This document shows positions 52,253-63,439 of a DNA stretch of 64,000 bases, one piece after another. Positions within the stretch are counted from its first letter, which is position 1; each line of letters opens with the position of its first letter. The notes beneath the pieces are model-generated. The model was not told where the DNA came from. It saw only the letters and a program-made list of their open reading frames with translations, and searched no databases. Source of the DNA: Cymbomonas tetramitiformis (taxonomy: Eukaryota > Chlorophyta > Pyramimonadophyceae > Pyramimonadales > Pyramimonadaceae). Where the stretch lies: NCBI GenBank assembly GCA_001247695.2, contig LGRX02027773.1:1-64000 (forward strand), read 5' to 3'. Both the position numbers and the translations under genes were made by a program.

Positions 52253-55228
52253 TTATTCATCATTATCATCTGCGTCATCTTCATCTAATGCGTCTTCCTC
52301 AGATTCGGCAGTGGCCGCTTCCTTGCCCTTCGCCGTCGGTTCGCTCTTCTGTTTTGGCTTCGTCTCGGCCGTTTGATCGGGCTCGGCGTCGAAATTGGTC
52401 AGCCGTTGCTGCGCAGAGCTGACCATGAACTGGTCGTGGTCGAAGCCGATCGCGTTCATACCACACCTCATGGCGGCCATGGACGTCGAGCCGACGCCGC
52501 AGCAAGCGTCGAGAATCCAGTTGAGTGGATGGCCGTTCTCATCCACCTTGCCTGGATTGTCACCGAGCATGTGGCACTGGATCAGCTCCATCAACAGTGC
52601 TAGGGGTTTCTGATGGTTATTCACGACTTTGCCCTCGCGTTTGAACATCTGGTGCACAACCGGGAAGCCGCGCAAAAGTGACGCGCGGCTGTAACGTTCA
52701 CCTTCCCCCAGATCAAAGTTGAACATCCACTCAGGCTTTTTAGAAGACTGCCCCTGGGCATCGCATTTTACATGGTACCCCAGGACGCCACATTCAACGT
52801 CATTGTAGCGTACGGACTTGTTGGGGTTCATGTGCACGTTCGCCTTGTGCCAGAAGAACCGCTCCGCGCGGCCGGAGCAGTAATTGTCAATCACCTCCAG
52901 GAAATCGTTTTGTTGGGCGAAACCGCAAAAAATAGCGACTGTCCATGCCGGGGAGGTGGTCTTGGCGTTGAAAGACTCCAGGAACGGTTGCACCTCCTTC
53001 TTGGTCATCGCGTCGGGAGTCTTCTCCTTGTCAAGTTCGTAATTGCAGTCGATGATCGTCCCCGTGAAGGGCAGTCTCGGGACGTCCTTCATATCGGTCA
53101 TGCTGCCCTTGACGATCTTCCAACGAGGTAGCATCGGCACGTTCTCCTGATGTGTGGGCTCGTCGTTCTCCAGACCTGCCTCTCCTGGAACCTTAGCCTC
53201 CGGCCCGTCGGTCCGCGCCTCCCGATAGAGTTTGATGTCGACTTTCACCTCGATCTGTTGCAAGCCTTGGATGTGAGCCGCGCTTGGTGCCTGCGCTTCT
53301 TTGAGATTTGCCCGCGCGTTCTCGACGTAATTCAAGATCGCGTGCGGAACTTCCCCAGCCCCCCCCCGGCGCGCTCCCCCCTGAGTTGAAGGTAAGCAGC
53401 CGATCAACGACTCGATTTTCTCTTGGGAGCTCCAGTAGAGGGTGAACTCGTCCTTGAATTCGTCCCAGGTTTCCAATCCCGCCGCGGACACCAAGTGCTT
53501 CTGCACCATGCGTTCCTTCTTGAACTGGCTTATCATCAGGCCCCCTCTTTTACTGACAAGTCCTTGTTAATAATCTGGCGCAGATAAGTGTCCACCTTGT
53601 CGAACTCCGCCTCCCCCGCCAAGCCGCCCAAGTTAATCCAGAACGTCATACCCATGGATTTGGCATTGTGGAGAAACTGAGCTTCTTCCACCAAAATGCC
53701 TGCCCCTCTAGACAAGCCCGCTCCGTGGTCCCCGCCTCCTCGTTGCACCTCGTCTTCTATCTGTAAGTAAAAAAAACATTTTTAGCATGTCTTAAAATAT
53801 AGAAAAGGATGCTTTGGGAGGGAGAACACTGTTTGAAGCAGAAGTAAAAAGTAATTTACCTGTCGGTTGGAGGTGCCCTTTTTGCCAGATTTTTTGGCGG
53901 GTCCCTTAGCGGGCGAAGATGAGGCCTTGCGCTTTTTGGTCTTCGAAGCCAAAGGGTTTTTCATGCCCTTCAGGTCAAACCTTCTGTAAGCCTCCATGAT
54001 ACTAACGCAGAGGGCCCACGTCTGCGGCCGGAAATTGGCAATTGTCCAGTGCATGAAGTAGTGGTTGATTTGCACGCCGCCGAGCACTTGATGCTTGGAC
54101 ATCGCTACTTCCTTCACATGCGTCTCCATCGACTGGTTCAAGTGAGACATTACGGGGTACCAATCTGTGACCCGATCGAGGTGAGCGTCGATGTCATCGT
54201 TCAGCACCGTCATCGTCACCTCTACCACAGGGTCTCCCTCAGGGTTTTCCTCGTTCTCAAACGTCCCCCGCTTCTCCATGTACTGGAATCCCTGGGGATA
54301 TTTCTCGGGATCCGGGACTGAAAATCCATGCTCTGATTCGAATTCCGCCATTTTTTTCACCAGCCCTCCGTCCTCGTAATACCCAGGTTGATAAGGGGTA
54401 CCCCGTTCGGTGTCCTCGGGGACGCTGGCGACGAACTCGGAGATCAACGCTTCTCGGTAAACCTTGTACACGACCCCATGCTTTTCGAAAAGGGTCGAAC
54501 GGAGCCCTTGCATGAACTGAGTGTTGTCTTTGCCTTTCTGCTTCTGGTCGATCATGTTCTGCATCTCGCCTAAGAACCGAATCATGTCAGGCGTGAGACC
54601 GATGTAGATCTTGCTCTCGAAGTACTGGAAGGCTATCTCCGCCGGGATTTCCTCGTGACACTCGTCGGTGGCTTGATAACAGTGCTGGTGCCCAAAAACC
54701 TTGCCGCGGTATCCTCCCCTCAGAGCTTTTTTCAGGGAGAATTCGGCACGGGTTTTGACATCGTCGATCGCAACAAGACCCGCATTAAAAGGGGCCCACG
54801 GGTTCTCCTTCCTGCTAGACTTGATCTCGTTCACCCAGCCCCTCTCTTGATCCCGGCATGCCTCGTACCCCGTCGCGTGGTACAGGCATTTGATGGGGAG
54901 ACGAAACACACTCCCTTGCTCCCACCGCCGCCTCGTCGAAATCCATCGGATTCGGCCACCGGTGCTCCATCTCGATTTGCTTGCACAGCTCTGCTTTCTC
55001 CTCATATTCCATCTTTGATGCATGCTCCACTTTCAGCTTAGCGTGCCACCCACATGCAGCCACCTCGGCCGCCTTCCTTGCCTCAGATGGGGTGGCCACT
55101 TGAGACATATCCACATTAGCGCCAGCTCCAGTAAACGCTCTGGAGCCACCAGGTCCTTGAAGGGCACGTTGGGCAGCAAGCTCCACTGCCGTTCTCCTGG
55201 CAGCCTGGGACAAGACGAAACTGTTCAT
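52253..55228 (-). CDS. Beta-class DNA methyltransferase-like protein, 2 exons
   Basis: Exon 1 55228-53860, intron 53859-53761 (GTAAAT…TTACAG), exon 2 53760-52253, ~900 codons. The N-terminal half is unrecognised and ends in a Lys-rich segment (KTKKRKASSSPAKGPAKKSGKKG, nuclear-localisation-like). The C-terminal half follows the N6A/N4C methyltransferase plan (permuted, catalytic motif first): GSMTDM, then IIDCNYE where DPPY is expected (residues 162-167 of the last 427), FFWHKANVH, VRYNDVECGVLGY, NHQKPLALLMELI, and SAM-binding WILDACCGVGST (341-351). Acidic tail. Two frame breaks: near 54935, and at a run of five G near 53540. Start ATG at 55228 lies in the last palindrome unit. The altered catalytic motif leaves activity open. 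Confidence 0.7.
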
Positions 55229-55805
55229 TAGCTAATGAACGCCTTCCAGCCCGATAAGGGCTAAAGGCGCGCGTTTCGAGGCGGAAAGCGTTCATTAGCT
55301 AATGAACGCCTTCCGCCCCGGTCCAGGCTCAGGGCGCGCGTTTCGAGGCGGAAAGCGTTCATTAGCTAATGAACGCCTTCCGCCCAGGGACAGGCTCAAG
55401 GCGCGCGTTTCGAGGCGAAAGCGTTCATTAGCTAATGAACGCCTTCCGCCCGATAAGGCTAAAGGCGCGCGTTTCGAGGAGGTAAGCGTTCATTAGCTAA
55501 TGAACGCCTTCCGCCCCGGTCCAGGCTCAGGGAGCGCGTTTCAAGGCGGAAAGCGTTCATTAGCTAATGAACGATTTCCGCCCAGGGACAGGCTCAAGGC
55601 GCGCGTTTCGAGGCAGAAAGCGTTCATTAGCTAATGAACGCCTTCCGCCCCGGTCCAGGCTCAGGGCGCGCGTTTCGAGGCGGAAAGCGTTCATTAGCTA
55701 ATGAACGCTTTCCGCCAAAGGACAGGCTCAAGGCGCGCGTTTCGAGGCAGAAAGGGTTCATTATCTAATGAACGCTTTCCGCCCAAGGACAGCCTCAAGG
55801 CGCGC
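55223..55805. repeat. E4 palindrome array 1
   Basis: Nine copies of GTTCATTAGCTAATGAAC (the last one variant, TTATCTAA) every 62-67 bp, separated by a conserved spacer GCCTTCCGCC…AGGCTCA(A/G)GGCGCGCGTTTCGAGG. Sits directly upstream of the methyltransferase ATG. Confidence 0.95.
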
Positions 55806-55859
55806 AAGGGACGTACCGAAGCGTGTGCAACAGGTATTTCGCCACCAAGGCTGAGGTCA

Positions 55860-56375
55860 TCAGGCACTACCGGTGGCCTCTTGCTTTGCCAGAAAGGAGC
55901 TGTATGTAATCGACGATTTCCACGCCGTGTTTACATAGCTCGCCAGATAGAATTCCTTGCTTTTTCCCTCGTTTTCTGCCCTACTTTTTAAATGTTGCAA
56001 AGCTGAAAACCGATTCGTGTGCTTAGGACAGCTCAGGTCTTCCTCAAAATTATCGCTGTCTAGTTCGATCACAGTGTGCTTGTTGTTCCTAAGAGCAACG
56101 AAATACAAAATTGGAGTTTTGTTTTCAATTATACTATACGCAACACGTCTTTCTGAAAGAAGAAGACCTCCTTCTACAGTCGTAGAGCTGTATTGAGGAA
56201 AACTGTAAATCATTTCTTCACCCATATCGTTTGGGTCATCAGGGTGGATTATTATTCGCAAGGTGTCTGCAGAATTGTCGGATTCTAGCGTTCTAACAAT
56301 GCTCCACTTGTGGCCAAGGTACAACTGGAAAGTATGATTTTCCCTCAGTGCTTGAAATGTTTCTGCTGTCGCCAT
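55860..56375 (-). CDS. Small E4 protein, hypothetical
   Basis: 172 codons from ATG at 56375 (MATAETFQALRENHTF) to a stop after EATGSA. Mixed alpha/beta-looking sequence (GHKWSIVRTLESDNSADTL, YFVALRNNKHTVIELDSDN), no motif I can name. AT-richer than the methyltransferase gene. It lies between the two divergent E4 genes. The open frame extends upstream to 56471 without a better start. Confidence 0.5.
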   Translation of the reverse strand: MATAETFQALRENHTFQLYLGHKWSIVRTLESDNSADTLRIIIHPDDPNDMGEEMIYSFPQYSSTTVEGGLLLSERRVAYSIIENKTPILYFVALRNNKHTVIELDSDNFEEDLSCPKHTNRFSALQHLKSRAENEGKSKEFYLASYVNTAWKSSITYSSFLAKQEATGSA

Positions 56376-56645
56376 ACTGAAATGAGAGAAATTGGCTGTC
56401 AACTGTAAAAGGGGTGTGTGTGAAAGAACTTTGGAAAAGTGATGTAACTTTACTAAAATATTGTAAGTCATTTCTGGCGGCTAAAAATGACATGTCAAAT
56501 ATCGATGACGATTTCCGTCAAAAATGACATCTGCTGTCGCTTTCTGATTCGGTCTGTTCAGATCAAGGATATAATTTTAAGATATGCTGGTGTCATTTGC
56601 GCTGAAATCGAGAATCGATCGATTCAGTAAGATAGAAATTCTCCG

Positions 56646-59600
56646 TTGACTCAAAAGTTCATATCATTTTCAGAACGACAAAAACGGCTTCATAAGCTAA
56701 TGACGGCTAATTTTGACGAAAATATGTTTTCTATTCCTTTTGATGAGGGTTGCGAGATTATCTGCAAACCGTGCCCGGGAATAATTATTGAAGATTCTAT
56801 GGAAATAGGGGCTGACTTTTTTGATAAAGAGCCAATTCCAAGCACAGCCCCAAGCGCAAATACGCAATTGGTTCTTTGGAACGCGCCTTTGACGTCTAGA
56901 TCGGAAGTTAGCTCTAATTCTTCACGCGTTTCCGGGACACGCGCTTTGCGCGAAATTGACTGACAAGAGATAAAAAGCAGACTAGAATCAGAATTTTCAG
57001 AGACAAGTTTAGACTTGCTTAATGAAGAACCTCTTCGGTGCATTAACGGTGAAGTAAACAAGCAGATTGTAACGCGCAAACCGTACGAATCCGACATACG
57101 CAAGCAGAAATATACAGGCGTAATTAGTATCAAGCAGCGACGTTTGCAGGCTGACAGTATATCAATGGCAGAAACCATTAAGTGCAATTGCAAGTCGTAC
57201 TGCTGTCTATCTTTCTCATCGGCAGATATTAAGTTCTTTCGCGAAAATATTTTCAGTATGTCGCAAAAAGATAGGAAGGAATACTTCATCAAAGACTTGC
57301 TAAAAAACAGCTCACGGTCTGAAGACAAATTCGACTTCAAATACTTTATGGCCAAGAAGCAGGTATGTTTATTTTTGAACTCGTTCATTAGCTAATGAAC
57401 GGTCTCTGGCCAACGCGCGACTCACACTTAGACACTTTGGCTGCGGGAACCGTTCATTAGCTAATGAACGGTCTCTGGCCAAAGCGCGACTCATACTTAG
57501 ACACTTTGGCTGCGGGAACCGTTCATTAGCTAATGAACGGTCTCTGGCCAAAGCGCGACTCACAATTAGACACTTTGGCTGCGGGAACCGTTCATTAGCT
57601 AATGAACGGCCTCTGGCCAAAGCGCGATTCACAATTAGACACTTTGGCTACGGGAACCGTTCATTAGCTAATGAACGGCCTCTGGCCAAAGCGCGACTCA
57701 CAATTAGACACTTTGGCTACGGGAACCGTTCATTAGCTAATGAACGGTCTCTGGCCAAAGCGCGACTCACAATTACAGTAGACACTTTGGCTGCGGGAAC
57801 CGTTCATTAGCTAATGAACGGCCTCTGGCCAAAGCGCGACTCACAATTAGACACTTTGGCTACGGGAACCGTTCATTAGCTAATGAACGGCCTCTGGCCA
57901 AAGCGCGACTCATAATTAGACACTTTGGCTACGGGAACCGTTCATTAGCTAATGAACGGCCTCTGGCCAAAGCGCGACTCACAATTAGACACTTTGGCTA
58001 CGGGAACCGTTCATTAGCTAATGAACGGCCTCTGGCCAAAGCGCGACTCACAATTAGACACTTTGGCTGCGGGAATCGTTCATTAGCTAATGAACGGTCT
58101 CTGGCCAAAGCGAAATTTTTCTTGGACCTTGTGATAGATTGTGTAATATTGTTCAGCACAGGAATGTGGAATAATGTATGATAAATTTCTAAATTTACGA
58201 TGTGTACATATTCGCGACATTGCTCGAGTTGGTACGGCGCTAGGCGTGCAGTGTTGGTACGCCTGCAGACGTGCAGTGTTGGGGGTGTCTCCCAAGCGTC
58301 TTAAATTGGCATGACCTACCAAAACCCTTATGCTTTTTTTTGGATAATGTGTTAATAATTTTTGAGTGACGGTGTCTTTTTTTTGTAACAGGTGTGCTTT
58401 AAGTTCTACTATATGGCTTACGGCATCAGCTACGGGTATCTTCAAGACTGTCGAACACGCGTGCTCGAGGGCCGACACACGTTTGTTCATGGATTGACGC
58501 ACGAGGAGGACAACCGCAAGGTTTCCCTGAAACGCGAGTCGGTCGTCGCATGGCTCGAGAAATACGCGGACGAATACGGACAACCCCAACCTCACAAACC
58601 CGAGAAGCACCTTTCAGATGGATTGACCATCGAAGAGCTGTGGGACGAGTACCTTCAGAGCTTGGGTGAGAATGAGGAGAGCAAAAAGCTCTCTCTCAGT
58701 TACTGGTACAAAATATTTGAAGAAGATTGCAGCAAGTGGCTAAAGATTCCATCGGTGAACCGATTTTCTCACTGCGATGTTTGCGCGTCCTTCAAGTTAT
58801 TGAAGGAAGGCTTAACCAAATCTCAAAAAGGTGAATATTCATGAATAGCTTTGTGATGTGTTTATATGTTTATGTACTTTGTTCACTGACCCGAATTTGT
58901 GTATCATGCACAGGGCAATACAACGGGCCTCTCAACAAACATCTGGCAATCGCACGAGCGGAGCGCCAGAAGTTCTACAAACATGGTCGTAAAGCGAATA
59001 TGACCAAGAGCATTGCCATGAACAAAACTTGGCATAAGTATGCCTCGGTGATCATCGATGGCATGGCGCAGTGGACCACCCGACTGCCACACTTTCGACG
59101 TATCCCTAAACATCTGGACTCTAAGGACTTCCTTGACGTGCACAACATGGGGAGCATGATCGAGAACGTGGGCCTCTTCATGGATTTCAACTACGCCAAC
59201 TTCAAGGACGATGCGAACTTCCTTGTCAACGTTTTGCACCGGGATATCCTCCGCATTCAAGAGCATCGACGCAACGGGGACGGGGAAATTCATACCCGAT
59301 GCCGGAAGTATTGTATGTACAGCTTGACAATGTGAGCACCAACAAGAGCAAGTTGATGTTGGCATACGCAGCTTGGCTGGTGCACACGGACGTCTTTCGC
59401 AAGGTGAAACTCAACTTTCTGTTGGTGGGACATACGCACGAGAACATTGACCAGATGTTTTCACGCTTCTCCGTGCGTCACTCTACGACGCAAGCAAGCT
59501 TGGACGCTCGACGAGATGATAGAGGTCGCACAAGAATGCTTTACGGATGGTGTAATATGCGAGCACACCGAGAAGATCTTCGACTTCAGCTCTTGGTTTG

Positions 59601-60697
59601 ATGGTCACGTCTTCGATTGCCACAATATTTTGGCACAACAGGCTTTCAAGTTCAAGATGAACGAGCACGGCGAAGTGGGCATGCAGTACAAACAGTATTC
59701 CATTTCACCAAAATGGTTACCCGAGACTCCATTGCCAAAGCTTGTTTCTACACCCCCTGTCGCATGGCCTGGATACATCAAGCCGATTCCTTTTACCGAA
59801 GAAGGCATCGAAAAGCTTGAGCATACCTTACAGGCGTTGAAGGACATTTTGGGCACAAAGCTCACGGAGGTGCACGAAAAGTTTTGGCGCGAGGATGTCA
59901 TCGAGAAACAGCGCCACCTAACTGCTGGTAGAGAATGTCAAGCGCCCGCGATACCCTTCCAGCATCCCGAGAAAATCGCCATCGAGCGCAATGCCACCTT
60001 GGTTCGACTGATAGAGGCGCCCGCGTTGGCGATAGAAGCTGCCGAGGCTGCCGCCGTCCCCGCTATACCGGTGCGCATCCAACGCCGAATTGATCGAGCG
60101 CCGATAGAAGTGTACAACGGTAAACGGAAACACCAAGGTCGAGCCCAACAGCGAGCAGAGCAGTACGTGGACAACGCCCAGTGGGAGGTCACCTACGGCC
60201 AGATGACAGTCGGCAGCTTTGCAGTGGCTCTCGCGGTGGAATCTGAAAACGACAAGTTCGCCTTCCGCGTACAACTGAAGCGAAGCGAATGGTCGGATCC
60301 GTTGTACTTGGTGAAGGTGGAGGCGCGCTATCCGTCAACTCAACAGCTGCTATATCGCTATTTCCAACACAAAAAGCACACCGACACCAAGAAGAAGCAC
60401 CTCGGCAAGCAGCTTGCGAGTCACCCAGGAGCTTTCGCAGCGCCACCGGGGCACCGACCGTCTACCGAGACTTTCGATAAGAATAAAATAGTGCTGGCAT
60501 GGAATGTGGATGCGAATGCCCCCGAACGGAGTATACCGAACGAGCAATACGCGCAGATAGTCGTCGCTTTGCTTGCACAACAATCCAAACGCACGCGCAA
60601 GGACCTAGGTGACTTGAATGAATCGGATGATTCCGATGAAGACGAAGCTTTTGATAATTGCGTAGCGGTAGCGGTAGCACCTGATGTGGACGCGTAA
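56646..60697 (+). CDS. DDE-like transposase candidate of E4 (DUF7869-type pattern), multi-exon
   Basis: Exon 56646-57362 (probable ATG 56700; an in-frame TGA at 56961). It has a Cys cluster TIKCNCKSYCCLSFS and then FFRENIFSMSQKDRKEYF. Intron 57363-58391 (GTATGT…TAACAG) holds palindrome array 2. Exon 58392-58830 (MAYGISYGYLQDCRTRVLEGR, HCDVCASFK). Exon from 58913 to ~60697 carries VIIDGMAQ, YVQLDNVSTNKS and LLVGHTHENIDQMFSRFS. The Asp of DGM, the Asp of QLDN and HENID are good candidates for a DDE/D triad. This pattern belongs to an uncharacterised eukaryotic family that I know as DUF7869. The C-terminal ~400 residues are acidic at the end. Frame breaks at ~59300 and ~59485 suggest decay. TGTAAATAA follows the stop. 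Confidence 0.65.
57381..58100. repeat. E4 palindrome array 2 (intronic)
   Basis: Eleven copies of CGTTCATTAGCTAATGAACG every ~70 bp with a conserved spacer (G(G/C)(T/C)CTCTGGCCAAAGCGCGACTC, ATTAGACACTTTGGCT(A/G)CGGGAAC). The spacer is unrelated to that of array 1. Entirely inside the first intron of the transposase-like gene. Confidence 0.95.
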
Positions 60698-60938
60698 AGC
60701 AAGACGAAAAAAACATGTAAATAATATGTGTATAACGTGTATATAGATTCTGAGTCAAAAGTTCTTTGTATTTTCACTCCTCCTAGATTTCGAAAAAGTG
60801 CATTTGACCTCAATTTTGTACCATAAAAACCATTAAATCTAATGCACAACCTGCACTTGCATGTTCTTGACTGTTAAAATGCGGCTTTTTAATCCTATCA
60901 TGAGGTAAATAAGGCAATATCATTTTCACATGAGAATA

Positions 60939-60961
60939 TCATTTTCATCGAATAGTGTGTT
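60939..60961 (-). repeat. E4 right terminal inverted repeat
   Basis: Complement of 51980-52002. Confidence 0.85.
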
Positions 60962-61790
60962 TGAGGTAGTCAGAGGTGTCGAGCCGTATCGGTGATGACA
61001 GCGGTCAGGTCGAGTCGGTGATGACAGCGGTCATGACGGGTCGGTGATGACAACTCTGATGACTGAGCTCGGACTGAATGTCAACTCCAGCACACCACCT
61101 CGAGTGAGGTGGTCAGACCAATAACCAATCAAACCAAGATATATGTCACTAGTCCAGTACTAGAACCAAAATCCAGAAAGATGATGGAAATGGAGGAACT
61201 GCAGTCACACCGTGTCAGGGCTGAAAACCCCGAAAAGCTGGTCCGTAGACCCAACGGCCTGACACGGGCAGTAATCTGTCCCTGGTGCCACCCTGCTGTC
61301 GGGGGAATAGTGATATGTCATGTCTCTGGAGGTCCACACACCGTGGCTGCAAGCTATCTGGGGTGCTTCGTCAGGGGTAGGAAAAGAAGTGCCGAAGCAG
61401 GTCCAGATCCGCCCGTCACCGGAAAGACTTACTGCAGAGGGAGAATGAAGAAAGAGATCATGACTGACAGCAGCGGTGGCTCTCACAGTCGGAGCAGACA
61501 CTGTAATGGTACTGTGAGTAATGCAGTGTAGCTAATACCAAAGAGTGAGCTCGGAATATCAATGTCTATATACACAACTGTATCAATGAGTGCCACATTA
61601 CTTTCTATCTAAAACAGTGATTCATTTTCTAAGGAAAACAGTAACTAACATAAAGCAACCAGCCATAAGTAACTTTGGATATAGGCCAGTACCTGCAAAG
61701 CACAGTCAGCTACACAAACAACCCAAAACAGGAAAACAGTAAAACAAGGTACTCACAGTCAGATCATGCTGCTGCTTTCTGAATACCAAT
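60962..61790. other. LTR-like flank of copia fragment 2
   Basis: Contains three TCGGTGATGACA(G) repeats (60985-61050) and CAGCACACCACCTCGAGTGAGGTGG shared with 45537-45561, probably the 3' LTR of the minus-strand copia. No gene supported. Confidence 0.5.
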
Positions 61791-61792
61791 AA

Positions 61793-63110
61793 TCATTTCT
61801 GAATAACTGCAGCCTGAGCCTTGCCCATAGCCATATATTGCTGGAACATCTGAATGAAGTAGGGCTGCATGTCCTTGACTGGAGGAACTGGTTTGGTGTA
61901 GGGGTCTGCCAGGTTCCGAGGTGATGGGACTCTGGCACACTGAATCCAGTTCAATCTGACAAAGTCTCGGAGGACATGAAATCTGATGATCACATGCTTC
62001 ACCTTCTCGGAGAGGAGGTGATGCTCGACAATGGATCTGCATGCATCATTATCCAGCAGCAGGGGAATAGGTAACTCCAGGCGGGGCTGAGCTGAAGCTG
62101 TACTGACATATTCTCTGTTCCGGTTGTTCTGGAATCTGAGGGGAGTGATTTCATCTGTACTGAGTTCATCAGGAATGGTAGGAGAGTTTGGGCGGACTGA
62201 AGTCAGGCCGTCTGCTGGCTTGATTTGTTTCTCAAGCAGACGCCTGAGCACTGAGGTAGTCTGAAGGGAAGGCATGTCAAAGTGGATATCTGTGGCTGCT
62301 CTGTCAAGGTACTGAATAGCATGGTCAAGATCTGAATCAAGGGGCTGCTGGGAGTCAATACGGTGAGCGATAGAACCAAATATCTCAGTGAGCATGAACA
62401 TCAGTGATACCAACCGCTGAGCTGCTGTACTGGCTGCAACATACTCTGACCCTGTGGAGGAGACCTCAGTAATGGTCTGCCTCCCTGAATGCCACTGCAG
62501 TATCATACCAGCCAGAAATATCACGGAGCCAGAATAGGACCGGGCATCATTCTCTAAGTCCCTAGCCAGGTCAGCATCTGAATAACAGAACATGGTGATG
62601 ACCTTGACCGGAGTCTCGGGGTAGTAGAATGCCAGAGAGTAATGAGCCGTGCTGTCCATGTACTGCGCAATTCTGATCAGAGCCTTCATAGACTCCTCAG
62701 AAGGGCATGATACAAACTGAGCCAGATAGATTACGGGATAGTAGCAGTCGGGTCGTGAGCCACGGGCCAACCATAGCAGTGAGCCGAGGATGGATCTGTA
62801 ACTGGGGACAAGGGATAGGTCTGGATCTGCTGGTTTCTTGATGATGAGCTTCGGGTCCATAGGTGTTTTGTAGGAATGAGCTGTGATGTTGTTGTTGGCC
62901 ATCAAGTCCTTGATCTGTCTGGACTGGCAAAGGTAGATACCAGCCTGATCCTGCCTGACCCTCATCTGGAGAACCGAGGTGACCTCTCCGAGATGCTTAG
63001 CCAGAAACCTGGCTCTGAAAGCTGCCCAGAAGGCATCCTCAAGCTCTGTACTGGCGACCAGAATGAAGTCATCCACATAGACAACACACATGGCTTGCCC
63101 CTGGCCCATA
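61793..63110 (-). pseudogene. Copia fragment 2: RT thumb and RNase H
   Basis: Begins inside RT at CVVYVDDFILVAST, with GSLLWLARGSRPDC, YSDADLARD, EVSSTGSEYVAAST, LLDNDACRSIV and VKHVIIRFHVLRDF. The frame is open to a stop near 61793. Between SEYVA and DND lies an extra ~120 residues. The 5' RT half, integrase and gag are missing; the left edge of the protein is cut at ~63110 by an AT-rich repeat. Same family as 46075-47580. Confidence 0.85.
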
Positions 63111-63215
63111 TTTTTCCTAAATTCACCTATATTTTTTTTTGAAAATTTTCCAGGAAGCACCTATATTTTTCCGCCCATTTTGAGAAGGCACCTATATTTT
63201 TCCTAATTTTTTTTG
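63110..63215. repeat. CACCTATATTTTTCC short repeats
   Basis: Three to four imperfect CACCTATATTTTTCC(T/G) units with T-runs at the truncation point of copia fragment 2. Confidence 0.7.
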
Positions 63216-63317
63216 CTTTAAAATGAGCATGCGGGCCCCAAACACTCCCAAATTGAGCCGAAAATCTTTCGTGCGCGAGAGGTGCGGAGGTGCGGAGGCA
63301 CGGAAAGAAACGCGGTG

Positions 63318-63426
63318 AGAGGTGGGGGGCGTGCTTGTCGAAGGTGGAGCGGTAGCGGGCGCAGGCGTCGCATTTGCTGACGACGTCGGAGCAGGTGTCG
63401 TACAGCTTGGGCCAGTAGAATGCGTC
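63318..63426 (-). pseudogene. Integrase H2C2 zinc-finger fragment
   Basis: DAFYWPKLYDTCSDVVSKCDACARYRS resembles the second half of the gypsy/Ginger integrase zinc finger (FYWP…C-x2-C). The upstream His pair is not present; instead a GTAG|GG acceptor-like site and the CACTAAC array begin. Either a truncated retroelement or an exon of a DNA transposon. Confidence 0.6.
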
Positions 63427-63439
63427 CCTTACCCCTACC

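Larger units (their letters stand above)
51980..60961. mobile_element. E4, ~9-kb transposon with methyltransferase and DDE-like genes
   Basis: Terminal inverted repeats of 23 perfect bp (51980-52002 and 60939-60961, AACACACTATTCGATGAAAA…), with similarity fading over the next ~12 bp. No target duplication recognised. Contains a minus-strand methyltransferase-like gene, a small minus-strand gene and a plus-strand DDE-like transposase candidate. The genes at either end stop 250-270 bp from the termini. Two arrays of the palindrome CGTTCATTAGCTAATGAACG lie inside, one upstream of the methyltransferase gene and one in an intron of the transposase-like gene. Confidence 0.8.

Noticed and set aside
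26190..56963. TGA reassigned to an amino acid
   Set aside because: TGA is the apparent true stop of several well-defined genes (15979, 43785, 51590). In-frame TGAs occur only in decayed copies.
56690..57388. 232-codon uninterrupted minus-strand frame
   Set aside because: The plus strand carries the Cys cluster and continues across a GT-AG intron into conserved exons, despite one in-frame TGA.
55223..58100. CRISPR-like regular repeats with spacers
   Set aside because: The spacers are themselves conserved from unit to unit, the repeat is a perfect palindrome, and the setting is eukaryotic introns and TE sequence. It is a minisatellite.
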